64,000 bases of DNA, from positions 1 through 64,000 of the forward strand of contig JBGANR010000024.1 of assembly GCA_044222225.1 (NCBI GenBank). Direction: 5' to 3'. Position 1 is the first letter of the stretch; every line of letters begins with the position of its first letter. The translations under genes and the position numbers were made by a program. The notes under the pieces were generated by a model. The model was given only the letters and a program-made list of their open reading frames with translations. It had not been told where the DNA came from and did not search any database. Below, one piece after another: positions 44,415 to 53,619 of the stretch. The stretch is from JBGANR01 sp044222225. Lineage in GTDB: Bacteria; Actinomycetota; Actinomycetes; Mycobacteriales; Mycobacteriaceae.

Positions 44415-44494
44415 TTGCAAGGGTAGCGACGCCGCGGCAGTAAAATGGCCCCGGTCACCACGAGACCGGTACGGTCACGCGAGGAGGTTCTCCC

Positions 44495-45529
44495 ATGCCA
44501 ACGCCCGAGGAGCGTCGCTTCGAGGTGTTGCGTGCGATCGTCTCCGACTACGTGTCGACGCACGAGCCGATCGGGTCGCGGGCGCTCGTCGAACACCACC
44601 GCCTCGGCGTCAGCAGCGCCACGGTGCGCAACGACATGGCCGTGCTCGAGGCCGAGGGCTACATCACCCAGCCGCACACCAGCTCGGGACGCGTCCCCAC
44701 CGACAAGGGCTACCGGTTCTTCGTCGACCGGATCAGCGAGGTCAAGCCGCTCTCGCGCGGCGAGCGCAGCGCGATCCTGTCCTTCCTCGAGTCCGGTGTC
44801 GACCTCGACGACGTGCTGCGCCGCTCGGTGCGGCTGCTCGCGCAGCTCACCCACCAGGTCGCGATCATCCAATACCCCACGCTGTCGACGTCGCGGGTGC
44901 GCCACCTCGAGATCGTGCCGCTCACCCCGACCCGGCTGCTGCTCGTGCTCATCACCGACACCGGTCGCGTCGAGCAGCGGATGGTCGAGCTGGGCGCCGA
45001 GATCGGCGACGCGGAGCTCTCTCGGCTGCGGGCGCTGTTCCTCGCCGCGCTCGTCGGCAAGAAGCTGTCCGACGCGTCGACGGCGGTGTCGACGCTCGCG
45101 GCCGACACGCAGGCCGAGCTGCGGCCCGTCGTCGTGCGGATCGCGACGGTGCTGATCGAGACGCTCGTCGAGCGCACGGACGAACGGCTGCTCATGGGGG
45201 GTGCGTCGAATCTCACCCGCGCGGCGGCGGACTTCGCTCCGATCGCCGGATCGATGCGCTCGGTGCTGGAGGCGCTGGAGGAACAGGTCGTCGTGCTGCG
45301 GCTGCTCGCCGCGGCGACGGACTCCGGCACGGTGATGGTGCAGATCGGGGAGGAGACGATGGCCGAGACCCTGCGGGGCGCCTCCGTCGTCTCCACCGGG
45401 TACGGTGCCTCGGGCAGCGTGTTCGGCGGGCTCGGGGTGCTCGGGCCGACACGGATGGACTATCCCGGAACAATCGCGGCGGTGTCGGCCGTTGCGAAGT
45501 ACGTCGGCGAGGTGCTCGGCGAGCGGTAA
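44495..45529 (+). CDS. hrcA: Heat-inducible transcription repressor HrcA
   Basis: A 344-residue HrcA with N-terminal winged helix (EPIGSRALVEHHRLGVSSATVRNDMAVLE in pieces), the GRVPTDKGYRFFVDR segment, a GAF-like middle domain and a C-terminal dimerisation part with GYGASGSVFGGLGVLGPTRMDY. It represses chaperone genes through CIRCE operators. No CIRCE site is seen upstream. GAGGAGG precedes the ATG. dnaJ follows. Confidence 0.96.
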   Translation: MPTPEERRFEVLRAIVSDYVSTHEPIGSRALVEHHRLGVSSATVRNDMAVLEAEGYITQPHTSSGRVPTDKGYRFFVDRISEVKPLSRGERSAILSFLESGVDLDDVLRRSVRLLAQLTHQVAIIQYPTLSTSRVRHLEIVPLTPTRLLLVLITDTGRVEQRMVELGAEIGDAELSRLRALFLAALVGKKLSDASTAVSTLAADTQAELRPVVVRIATVLIETLVERTDERLLMGGASNLTRAAADFAPIAGSMRSVLEALEEQVVVLRLLAAATDSGTVMVQIGEETMAETLRGASVVSTGYGASGSVFGGLGVLGPTRMDYPGTIAAVSAVAKYVGEVLGER

Positions 45530-45603
45530 CGCGTGCGCCGAGCTGGACGGCATCGGCGCGCGAATGACGCCGCCGGGACGACGAAGAGGACGAAGTTACA
45601 GAA

Positions 45604-46734
45604 GTGGCACAGGATTACTACGGCAACCTCGGGGTGGCGCGCGGCGCGTCGGACGCGGAGATCAAGCGGGCCTACCGCAGGCTTGCGCGGGAACTGCACC
45701 CCGACATCAACCCCGGTGAGTCGGCCAAGGTGCGGTTCCAGCAGGTCAAGACGGCGTACGAGGTGCTCTCCGACCCGGCCAAACGGCAGATCGTCGACGC
45801 CGGCGGCGATCCGATGGCCGGTCCCACCGGCCCCGGGCCCGGGGGCTTCGGCGGTTTCGGCGACATCTTCGAGACGTTCTTCGGCGGTGGGGGCGCTCGC
45901 GGCCCGCGCAGCCGCGTCCAGCCGGGGGAGAACGCGCTGCTGCGCGTGACGCTCGACCTGGCCGACTGCGCGTCCGGCGTCACCCGCGAGGTGGCCGTCG
46001 AGACGGCGATCCTCTGCGACGCGTGCACGGGCTCGGGCACCAACGGCGATTCCCGGCCGATCCGCTGCGACACCTGTCACGGCGCCGGCGAGGTGCAGAC
46101 GGTGCAGCGCTCGCTGCTCGGCCAGGTGCTGACGACGCGTCCGTGCCCGACCTGCGCCGGCGTCGGCGAGGTCATCCCGGACCCGTGCCACAAGTGCGGC
46201 GGTGACGGACGCGTGCGCGCGCGCCGGACGCTCAACGTCAAGATCCCGCCCGGCGTCGCCGAGGGGATGCGGGTGCGGCTCGCCGGTCAGGGCGAGGTCG
46301 GCCCCGGCGGCGGTCCGGCCGGCGACATCTTCGTCGAGGTCCACGAGGCCGTCGACGACGTCTTCGTCCGCGACGGCGACGATCTGCACTGCACCGTCCG
46401 GGTGCCCGTCGCGGACGCCGTGCTCGGCGCCGCCGTCGCGGTTCCGACGGTCCTCGGCGGCACCGTCGACGTCACCATCGACCCGGGCACTCAGCCCGGC
46501 CAGGTGACGCGCGTGCGCGGCGAGGGCATGCCGCACCTGCACACCGAGGTGCGGGGCGTGCTGCACGTCCACATGGACGTCATCGTCCCGGCGAAGCTCG
46601 ATCACGCACAGGCCGATCTCATCCGGCGCTTCCGGGACGCCCGGCGCGACCGGCCCGAGGTCGTCGACGCCACGACGTCGCCGGCGAGCGGGGGGCTGTT
46701 CTCCAAGCTGCGGCACGCGTTCGCGGGTCGCTGA
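45604..46734 (+). CDS. dnaJ: Chaperone DnaJ (DnaJ2 type)
   Basis: A 376-residue co-chaperone. The J domain has the HPD tripeptide (ELHPDIN), then a Gly-rich region (GPGGFGGFGD), four Zn-finger repeats (CDACTGSG, CDTCHGAG, CPTCAGVG, CHKCGGDG) and the C-terminal substrate-binding part. It stimulates DnaK. It starts with GTG. The hrcA-dnaJ2-rsmE order is standard for the group. Confidence 0.97.
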   Translation: MAQDYYGNLGVARGASDAEIKRAYRRLARELHPDINPGESAKVRFQQVKTAYEVLSDPAKRQIVDAGGDPMAGPTGPGPGGFGGFGDIFETFFGGGGARGPRSRVQPGENALLRVTLDLADCASGVTREVAVETAILCDACTGSGTNGDSRPIRCDTCHGAGEVQTVQRSLLGQVLTTRPCPTCAGVGEVIPDPCHKCGGDGRVRARRTLNVKIPPGVAEGMRVRLAGQGEVGPGGGPAGDIFVEVHEAVDDVFVRDGDDLHCTVRVPVADAVLGAAVAVPTVLGGTVDVTIDPGTQPGQVTRVRGEGMPHLHTEVRGVLHVHMDVIVPAKLDHAQADLIRRFRDARRDRPEVVDATTSPASGGLFSKLRHAFAGR

Positions 46735-46754
46735 CCGGAGCTCACGGACATCGC

Positions 46755-47507
46755 ATGGGGCTTTCCCTCTATCGCTGCCCGGAGCTGCCCGCGGCGGGTG
46801 CGTCCGGGGAGGTGACCGGCTCGGAGGCTCGGCACGCCGTGGTCGTGGCCCGGCTGCGCGCCGGCGAGCGGGTGCTGCTCGGCGACGGCCGCGGCGGCCT
46901 GGCCGAATGCCTGGTCGACGCGGTGGCGCCGGATCGATTCGACGTCACCGTGCTCGCTCGCCGCGACGAGGAGCCGCCGTCACCGCAGGTCACGCTCGTG
47001 CAGGCGCTGCCGAAGGGCGAGCGCGGCGATCTGGCAGTCGACCTCGCGACCGAGGCCGGTGTCGACGCGATCGTGCCGTGGCAGGCGGCACGCTGCGTCG
47101 CCCGGTGGCAGGGCGTGAAAGCCCGGCGCGGCGTCGAGCGCTGGCAGGCCACCGCCGCCTCGGCCGCCAAACAGGCGCGACGGGCGTACGTGCCCGAGGT
47201 GGCCGAGCTCGCCGGCACGGCGGCCGTCGCCCGGCTGGTCGCCGAGGTGAGCGGCGCCGGCGGCGTCGTCGCACTGCTGCACGAGGAGGCCGCACGGCCG
47301 TTCGCCGCGCTGCCGGTGCGGGACGCGTCGCGAGTCGTGCTCGTCGTCGGCCCCGAGGGCGGGATCGCGCCCGAGGAGATCGCGACGCTGACGGCCGCCG
47401 GCGGCGTGCCGGTGCTGCTCGGTCCGCACGTGCTGCGCACGTCGACGGCCGGTGCGGTGGCGCTCGGCGCGCTCGGCGTCCTCACGGACAGGTGGGGCCG
47501 GCCGTGA
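46755..47507 (+). CDS. rsmE: 16S rRNA m3U1498 methyltransferase
   Basis: A 250-residue SPOUT-class methyltransferase. The N-terminal PUA-like domain is followed by the knot with VVLVVGPEGGIAPEE and LLGPHVLRTSTAGAVAL, both typical of RsmE. It methylates U1498 of 16S rRNA. Its stop overlaps the GTG of the next gene. Confidence 0.95.
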   Translation: MGLSLYRCPELPAAGASGEVTGSEARHAVVVARLRAGERVLLGDGRGGLAECLVDAVAPDRFDVTVLARRDEEPPSPQVTLVQALPKGERGDLAVDLATEAGVDAIVPWQAARCVARWQGVKARRGVERWQATAASAAKQARRAYVPEVAELAGTAAVARLVAEVSGAGGVVALLHEEAARPFAALPVRDASRVVLVVGPEGGIAPEEIATLTAAGGVPVLLGPHVLRTSTAGAVALGALGVLTDRWGRP

Positions 47508-48280
47508 CGCCGCGACGCGTCAAACTCGCCTACGGGCCGGCCCGTTCGCAGTTCGGGCATCTGCACGTGCCCGCCGCAGACCCCGACGGATTCGACGCCC
47601 GGCTGCGGCCGGTCGTGCTCGTCCACGGCGGCTCCTGGTCGACCGATTTCAGCCTCGTCGTCTACAGCGCGATCGCCCGTGACCTGGTCGGACGCGGCGC
47701 ACTCGTCTGGAATCTCGAGTACCGGCGCGTCGAGGAGGGCGGCCTCTGGCCGATCCCCGGCGAGGACGTCCGCGACGGTATCCGCGCGCTCGACGGCGTC
47801 GTCCGAACCGAGCTCGGCGCCCGGCACCACGACGTCGCCTGGGACGACGTCGCCGTCGTCGGCCACAGCGCCGGCGCGCAGCTCGCGGTGTGGGCCGTCG
47901 CGGCGCTCGGCGCGCGTACCGGACGCACGCGGATCACGCAGGTGGTGGCCCAGGCGGGCCCGCTCGACATGCAGGCCCGCGGCCGGGCGGGCAGCGAGAC
48001 GGCGGCGCGGCTGCTCGGTTCCCACGACCCGGCCGTGGTGGCCGATCTCTACCGCGACGTCTCGCCCGCGACACAGCGCACGTTCGGTGCGCACGTCGTC
48101 GCGATCCACGGCACCGCAGACGCGGTGGTTCCGGCGCGGATGAGCGAGTCCTACGTCGAACGGGTGACGGCCCGCGGCCAGAGCGCCGCCTTCGTACCGG
48201 TCGGGGGAGCCGGGCACGACGACTTCGTCGAGCCCGCGTCCGGCGCCCACCGGGCGACGCTGCGGGCGCTCGGCCTCTGA
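47504..48280 (+). CDS. Alpha/beta hydrolase (BD-FAE/kynurenine formamidase-like)
   Basis: A 258-residue hydrolase. The oxyanion segment is LVHGGSW and the nucleophile elbow is VGHSAGAQLAVWA. The late acid is in IHGTADAVVP and the His in GAGHDDFVEP. This resembles esterases and arylformamidases of the BD-FAE class. It is translationally coupled to rsmE (GTGA). The substrate is unknown. Confidence 0.88.
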   Translation: MTPRRVKLAYGPARSQFGHLHVPAADPDGFDARLRPVVLVHGGSWSTDFSLVVYSAIARDLVGRGALVWNLEYRRVEEGGLWPIPGEDVRDGIRALDGVVRTELGARHHDVAWDDVAVVGHSAGAQLAVWAVAALGARTGRTRITQVVAQAGPLDMQARGRAGSETAARLLGSHDPAVVADLYRDVSPATQRTFGAHVVAIHGTADAVVPARMSESYVERVTARGQSAAFVPVGGAGHDDFVEPASGAHRATLRALGL

Positions 48281-48398
48281 CGGGTGCGCCGTGTCCGCGC
48301 TAGATGATTGATGCCTGGTGATACTCACCTGAGCGCGCCGGCTCTGACCATCCGGCCACTCGTGGCGGAGATAACACGTGGACGCGGCGGATGCGTCC

Positions 48399-48414
48399 GG
48401 ACGTAGAATCGTCC
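48399..48414 (+). promoter_or_regulatory. phoH -10 box inside a palindrome
   Basis: TAGAAT at 48404-48409 is a strong -10 hexamer. It is flanked exactly by GGACG and CGTCC, so the whole GGACGTAGAATCGTCC is a perfect-armed dyad centred on the -10 box. A repressor binding here would block the phoH promoter. The phoH start is about 60 bases downstream. Confidence 0.5.
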
Positions 48415-48469
48415 GTATCCGGGGCCGATCGGCCCGCAGACGAATACCGACAGGAGACGTGAGCCGTAC

Positions 48470-49498
48470 GTGACTGAAACGAACACCGACCGCGGGCCGG
48501 GAACGGTCCGAACCAGTGAGGAGGTCTCGCCGGAGGTGGTGCTCGGGTTGCTCGGCTCGAACGACGCGAACCTGCGCACGTTGTCCTCGCTGCTGACGGC
48601 CGACATCCATGTCCGGGGCAACCGGGTCACGTTCACCGGAGTGCCGGCGGACGTCGCGCTCGCCGAGCGGGCCGTCGCCGAACTCGTCGGCCTCGTCCGG
48701 CGCGGTGCGCCCGTCGGTCCCGACGACGTCCGGCGCGTGGTGGCGATGCTCACCGGAGGCGTCAAAGAATCGCCCGCGGACGTCCTGAGCCTCAACATCA
48801 TCTCGCGGCGCGGCAAGTCGATCCGCCCCAAGACGCTCAACCAGAAGCATTACGTCGACGCCATCGACGCCAACACCATCGTGTTCGGCATGGGCCCGGC
48901 CGGCACCGGCAAGACGTACCTCGCGATGGCGAAGGCCGTCCAGGCGCTGCAGGCCAAGCAGGTCAACCGCATCATCCTCACCCGGCCGGCCGTCGAGGCG
49001 GGCGAGCGGCTGGGCTTCCTGCCCGGCACGCTGCACGAGAAGATCGATCCGTATCTGCGGCCGCTGCACGACGCGCTGCACGACATGATGGATCCCGAGG
49101 CGATTCCGAAGCTCATGGAGGCGGGCATCATCGAGGTCGCGCCGCTGGCCTACATGCGGGGCCGCACCCTCAACGACGCGTTCATCATCCTCGACGAGGC
49201 GCAGAACACCACGGCGCTGCAGATGAAGATGTTCCTCACCCGGCTCGGCTTCGGCTCGAAGATCGTCGTGACCGGCGACTCGACCCAGGTCGATCTTCCG
49301 GGCGGGGAGGAGTCGGGGCTGCGCGCGGCGTCGGAGATCCTGCGCGGCATCGACGACATCGCGTTCGCGACGCTGACCAGCGACGACGTCGTCCGGCACC
49401 GGCTGGTCTCGGACATCGTCGACGCCTACTCCGAATACGAGGACCGCGGCCGGCACGCGCCGAGTCGCCGACTCCCGAACAGGCGGGCCGCCCGATGA
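48470..49498 (+). CDS. phoH: PhoH family ATPase
   Basis: A 342-residue PhoH-like P-loop ATPase. Walker A is GPAGTGKTYLA, and ILTRPAVEAGERLGFLPG and FIILDEAQNTTALQMKMFLTR carry the family marks. It is probably involved in RNA metabolism with YbeY. It starts with GTG; CAGGAGA is about 13 nt upstream, a long spacing. Its stop overlaps the ybeY ATG. Confidence 0.95.
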   Translation: MTETNTDRGPGTVRTSEEVSPEVVLGLLGSNDANLRTLSSLLTADIHVRGNRVTFTGVPADVALAERAVAELVGLVRRGAPVGPDDVRRVVAMLTGGVKESPADVLSLNIISRRGKSIRPKTLNQKHYVDAIDANTIVFGMGPAGTGKTYLAMAKAVQALQAKQVNRIILTRPAVEAGERLGFLPGTLHEKIDPYLRPLHDALHDMMDPEAIPKLMEAGIIEVAPLAYMRGRTLNDAFIILDEAQNTTALQMKMFLTRLGFGSKIVVTGDSTQVDLPGGEESGLRAASEILRGIDDIAFATLTSDDVVRHRLVSDIVDAYSEYEDRGRHAPSRRLPNRRAAR

Positions 49499-50028
49499 TC
49501 GAGATCAGCAACGAGTCCGGCATCGACGTCGACGAGGAGCGGCTCATCGACGTCGCGCGCTTCGCGATCGCGGCCATGGACGTGCATCCCGGTGCGGAGC
49601 TGTCGATGGTGCTCGTCGACGAACCGACGATGGCCGGCCTGCACGAGCAGTGGATGGATCTGCCCGGGCCGACGGACGTCATGAGCTTCCCGATGGACGA
49701 GCTGACGCCCGGCGGGCGTCCGGACGCGCCCGAGCCCGGGGAAGCGCAGCTCGGCGACATCGTGCTGTGTCCGACGTTCGCCGCCAAGCAGGCGATCGCG
49801 GCCAGGCATTCGGCCGAGCACGAGCTGGCGATCCTCACCGTTCACGGCGTGCTGCACCTGCTCGGCTTCGATCATGCGGAGCCCGAGGAGGAGAAGCGCA
49901 TGTTCGGGCTGCAGAACCAGATCGTCGCCGACTGGTACGAGGACCGGCGGCGACGCGACCGGGAGCGTAAGCAGGCGGCCAAGGACGCGCGCGTCCTCGG
50001 TGGCGCGGGCTTCGGCCGAAAGCCGTGA
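49495..50028 (+). CDS. ybeY: Endoribonuclease YbeY
   Basis: A 177-residue zinc-dependent RNase for rRNA maturation. The metal motif HGVLHLLGFDHAEPEEEKRM has the three His of H-x3-H-x5-H. PTDVMSFPMDE is the usual second segment. It overlaps phoH at ATGA and is followed after 31 bases by the CorC-type gene. Confidence 0.95.
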   Translation: MIEISNESGIDVDEERLIDVARFAIAAMDVHPGAELSMVLVDEPTMAGLHEQWMDLPGPTDVMSFPMDELTPGGRPDAPEPGEAQLGDIVLCPTFAAKQAIAARHSAEHELAILTVHGVLHLLGFDHAEPEEEKRMFGLQNQIVADWYEDRRRRDRERKQAAKDARVLGGAGFGRKP

Positions 50029-50059
50029 TCGTCCCCGATCTCTCGGGGGCGATCCGCTG

Positions 50060-51385
50060 ATGCCGCAGACGTATCTGCTCGTCACCGCGGGCGGGCTCGC
50101 GGCCGGGGCGGGACTGTTCGCGGCCGTCGACGCCGCATTGTTGACGGTCTCCGAGGCGCGCGCCGCCGACCTGGCCAAAGAGGGGCGCGCCGGGGCGCGC
50201 CGGCTGGCGGAGGTGGCCGCCGACCGCGCGCGCTACGTCAGTCTGGCCGTACTGCTCCGCGTCGCCTGCGAGGCGGCGTCGACGGTGATCGTGGCCGCGC
50301 TCGCGGTCGAACGCTGGGGTCTGATCTGGGGGATCGTCGTGGCCGCGGCGGCCATGACGGTCGTCGACTTCGTCGCCGTCGGCGTCGGGCCGCGCACGAT
50401 CGGCCGTCAGCACGCGTACGAGATCGGCATGCTGACGGCTGCCGTCATGCAATGGCTGGCCCGGGTGTTGACGCCGCTGACCCGCCTGCTCATCCTGCTC
50501 GGCAACGCGATCACGCCCGGCAAGGGATTCCGCAACGGCCCCTTCGCGACGGAGGTCGAGCTGCGCGAGGTCGTCGACCTGGCTGAGAAGCGCGGCGTCG
50601 TCGACGCGGGCGAGCGGCAGATGATCCAGTCGGTCTTCGACCTCTCCGACACCCCTGCTCGCGAGGTGATGGTGCCGCGGCCGGAGATGATCTGGATCGA
50701 GGAGGCCAAGCGGCTGCCGCAGGCCGCGTCGCTGGCCGTGCGCTCGGGACATTCGCGCATCCCCGTCATCGGTGACAGTCCGGATGACATCCTCGGCGTC
50801 GTCTATCTCAAGGACATCGTGCAGCGCACCGTGGCCGGCGGCGGCCGCGAGACGCTCGTCACCGAGGTGATGCGGCCGGCCGAGTTCATCCCGGATTCCA
50901 AGCAGCTCGACAAGGTGCTCGCCGACATGCAGCGGCTGCGCAACCACATGGCCTTCCTCGTCGACGAGTACGGCGGCATCGCCGGACTCGTCACGATGGA
51001 GGACGTTCTGGAGGAGATCGTCGGCGAGATCAGCGACGAGTACGACAGCGACGAGGTGCCGCCCGTCGAGGATCTCGGCGACGGCCGCGTCCGCGTCAGC
51101 TCCCGGCTGCCGGTCGAGGACCTCGGCGAGCTGTTCGGTGTCGACGTCGACATCGACGACGTCGACACCGTGGGCGGGCTCCTCGCGCACCTGCTCGGTC
51201 GTGTTCCGCTGCCCGGTTCGCACGTCACGTGGGAGGGGCTGCGGTTGCGCGCCGAGGGCGACGAGGACCGTCGCGGCCGGCTGCGGTTGACGGCCGTGCT
51301 CGTCGAACCGAGTACGGTCGAGCCCGCGAACTCCGTCTCCGAGACCATCGGCGACGCGGCGCAGGCAGAAGGGGGACGGGCGTGA
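50060..51385 (+). CDS. CNNM/CorC family (hemolysin-C-like) transporter
   Basis: A 441-residue membrane protein. The N-terminal DUF21 domain has three to four helices, then a CBS pair with EVMVPRPEMIWIE and FLVDEYGGIAGLVTMEDVLEEIVGEI in pieces, and a C-terminal CorC/HlyC domain. The family exports or senses Mg2+ and other divalents. I chose the ATG at 50060. Its stop overlaps the era GTG. Confidence 0.92.
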   Translation: MPQTYLLVTAGGLAAGAGLFAAVDAALLTVSEARAADLAKEGRAGARRLAEVAADRARYVSLAVLLRVACEAASTVIVAALAVERWGLIWGIVVAAAAMTVVDFVAVGVGPRTIGRQHAYEIGMLTAAVMQWLARVLTPLTRLLILLGNAITPGKGFRNGPFATEVELREVVDLAEKRGVVDAGERQMIQSVFDLSDTPAREVMVPRPEMIWIEEAKRLPQAASLAVRSGHSRIPVIGDSPDDILGVVYLKDIVQRTVAGGGRETLVTEVMRPAEFIPDSKQLDKVLADMQRLRNHMAFLVDEYGGIAGLVTMEDVLEEIVGEISDEYDSDEVPPVEDLGDGRVRVSSRLPVEDLGELFGVDVDIDDVDTVGGLLAHLLGRVPLPGSHVTWEGLRLRAEGDEDRRGRLRLTAVLVEPSTVEPANSVSETIGDAAQAEGGRA

Positions 51386-52341
51386 CGGATGTATCGGCCG
51401 GGATCGGCACGGGGGACGAGGACGGTTCGGAGGTCGACTTCCGTTCTGGTTTCGTCTGCTTCGTGGGGCGTCCCAACACCGGCAAGTCGACGTTGACGAA
51501 CGCGCTCGTCGGCGAGAAGGTGGCCATCACGTCGAACCGCCCGCAGACGACGCGGCACACCATCCGCGGCATCGTCAACCGGCCCGACGCGCAGCTCATC
51601 CTCGTCGACACCCCCGGGCTGCACCGGCCGCGGACGCTGCTGGGCCAGCGGCTCAACGACCTCGTCCGCGACACCTACTCCGACGTCGACGTCATCTGCC
51701 TGTGTGTGCCGGCCGATGAGCGGATCGGCCCCGGCGACCGTTGGATCGCCGAGCAGGTCGCCACGATGGCGCCGGGGACGACCCGCGTCGGCGTCGTCAC
51801 CAAGATCGACAAGGTCGGACGCGCCCGCGTCGCCGAGCAACTGCTCGCGTTGTCGCAGCTCCTCGGCCCGGACGCCGACGTCGTGCCCGTCTCGGCGACG
51901 TCCGGGCAGCAGCTCGACACGCTGGTCGACGTGCTGCGGTCCAAGCTCGCGCCGGGGCCGGCGTTCTACCCCGAGGGCGAGGTCACCGACGAGCCGATGG
52001 ACGTCGCGATGGCCGAGCTCATCCGCGAGGCGGCCCTCGAGGGCGTCCGTGACGAGCTGCCGCATTCGCTCGCGGTGGTCGTCGAGGAGACGATCGAGCG
52101 GGAGCCGACGCGGCCGGATCGCCCCGGGGTGCTCGAGGTACACGCGTTTCTCTACGTCGAGCGCTCGAGCCAGAAGGCGATCGTCATCGGCCGCGCCGGA
52201 GCCCGTCTCAAAGAGGTCGGGACGCGCGCCCGCCTCGAGATCGAGGAGTTGCTCGGCCGCCGCGTCTACCTCGACCTGCACGTCAAGGTGGCCAAGGACT
52301 GGCAGCGCGACCCGAAACAGCTCGGGCGTCTGGGGTTCTGA
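51382..52341 (+). CDS. era: GTPase Era
   Basis: A 319-residue GTPase for 30S maturation. G1 is GRPNTGKST, G3 is VDTPGLHRP, G4 is TKIDKVGR, and the C-terminal KH domain has VIGRAGARLKEVGTRARLEIEELL in pieces. The GTG at 51382 overlaps the previous stop; the first 15 residues are a short extension. It is the last gene before the accessory island. Confidence 0.97.
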   Translation: MTDVSAGIGTGDEDGSEVDFRSGFVCFVGRPNTGKSTLTNALVGEKVAITSNRPQTTRHTIRGIVNRPDAQLILVDTPGLHRPRTLLGQRLNDLVRDTYSDVDVICLCVPADERIGPGDRWIAEQVATMAPGTTRVGVVTKIDKVGRARVAEQLLALSQLLGPDADVVPVSATSGQQLDTLVDVLRSKLAPGPAFYPEGEVTDEPMDVAMAELIREAALEGVRDELPHSLAVVVEETIEREPTRPDRPGVLEVHAFLYVERSSQKAIVIGRAGARLKEVGTRARLEIEELLGRRVYLDLHVKVAKDWQRDPKQLGRLGF

Positions 52342-52400
52342 CGCCGGGACGTCGGCCTCCTCCTACCACCACTCGAGGCCGACGTGTTCCTACGGCGTCA
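52339..52400. terminator. Large bidirectional terminator at the era/island junction
   Basis: Nested inverted repeats: outer TGACGCC / GGCGTCA, whose arms include the era and MFS stop codons, and inner ACGTCGGCCTC / GAGGCCGACGT (11 bp perfect, 15-nt loop). It closes both convergent genes. Confidence 0.65.
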
Positions 52401-53603
52401 GATCGACGGATCGTGCACCACGGTCGATCGACCGAGTGGTAGCCGGGGCAGCGATGCTGCTCCGAGTACAGCCATCACGGCCGCGGCCATGATCATCGCG
52501 AGGGTGAACCCGGCCTGTTGGACACTGAATCCGGTCAGCAACGGTCCCAACGCGAGGCCGGCGGCATACGCGAGGTTGTACAGCGCGAACGAGCCACCGA
52601 GCGTGGGCGGGGTCGACTGAAAGCCCTGTTCGCTGATGAGCGTCGTCGCCGGGGCGAGGAGCAGCGCGGACGAGAGCCCGAGCAGGGCCATGCCGATGCC
52701 GGTCTGCCACAACTCGGCAGCAACCCCGATCACCACCAGTGCGGCGACGACGGCGATCACACCGATGCCGATGAGTGCGCGTGGCGACATCGTCGCCACA
52801 AAACGGCCGACGATCGGGTTGGCGATGATGCCGGTGAGCGCAGCGATACCGAACAACAGTCCGATGACGGTGCTGGATGCCTGCCCGCCGAGGTGACCGG
52901 GCAGAACGGGCTGAACCGCGGCGAGCACAGCTGCGCCGATGGCGATCGTCATGGTGATCGATGCCGAGCCGGTGACGCGCAGTACGGTGAGCGGTCCTGC
53001 CGTGTCGTCGGTCTGTTGCGGCGACCCGGCGATGAGCGTCAGCAGGAGGACCAGATCGACGACGGTGATGACCGCAGCGACCATGAACGGTGATGCGGTT
53101 CCGAAGGCGTCGACCAGTACCCCGGAGAGGGGCGGGCCCACGAGCACACCGAGCGTGACAGTGGACATCGCGATGCCCATCATCTGTCCGCGCTTCTCGA
53201 ATCCTGTGGTGGCGGCGATCAGAGACAGCGCCGCGACCCATGCCAAGCCGCCCGCGATGCCTTGCGCGAACCTCGCCGACAAGAGCAGCCAGTACGGGCC
53301 TCCGGTGGCGAAAAGCAGGGTGGCTGCGGCGAGGACGAGCAGGCCGATCATCAGGGGGCCTTTGGGGCCATCGCGGTCGACGACACGGCCGGCGAAGAGG
53401 GTCGCGATGATCATCGCGACCGCGTAGGAGGCGAAAAGAACGCCCGTGGCGGCGGGGCCTCGCTCGACCACGGCCGGAAGAAGCGGAAGTACCGGGATCG
53501 CCAGTCCGTGTAGCAGCATGTCGGTGAACAACACCGCTGCGGCGACGGCCGTGGCGCGGGCAGGAGTCGCGCCCATGGAGCGCGAGATGTCTACAGTTGT
53601 CAT
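52398..53603 (-). CDS. MFS drug efflux transporter
   Basis: A 401-residue major facilitator with about 12 helices. The loop-2-type segment FAGRVVDRDGPKGPLMIG follows helix 2, and WLLLSARFAQGIAGGLAWVAAL holds the conserved Arg. It lies 16 bases behind a TetR gene on the same strand, forming a repressor-pump operon. It could export the RiPP made by the neighbouring cluster, which lacks its own ABC exporter; this is inference. Confidence 0.88.
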   Translation of the reverse strand: MTTVDISRSMGATPARATAVAAAVLFTDMLLHGLAIPVLPLLPAVVERGPAATGVLFASYAVAMIIATLFAGRVVDRDGPKGPLMIGLLVLAAATLLFATGGPYWLLLSARFAQGIAGGLAWVAALSLIAATTGFEKRGQMMGIAMSTVTLGVLVGPPLSGVLVDAFGTASPFMVAAVITVVDLVLLLTLIAGSPQQTDDTAGPLTVLRVTGSASITMTIAIGAAVLAAVQPVLPGHLGGQASSTVIGLLFGIAALTGIIANPIVGRFVATMSPRALIGIGVIAVVAALVVIGVAAELWQTGIGMALLGLSSALLLAPATTLISEQGFQSTPPTLGGSFALYNLAYAAGLALGPLLTGFSVQQAGFTLAMIMAAAVMAVLGAASLPRLPLGRSTVVHDPSI

Positions 53604-53619
53604 GGAGAGGGGATCCTGT

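Noticed and set aside
44401..44494. CIRCE element (TTAGCACTC-N9-GAGTGCTAA) before hrcA
   Set aside because: No match on either strand.
46769..49456. 895-codon minus-strand frame opposite rsmE, hydrolase and phoH
   Set aside because: Shadow of three well-identified plus-strand genes; no domain pattern.
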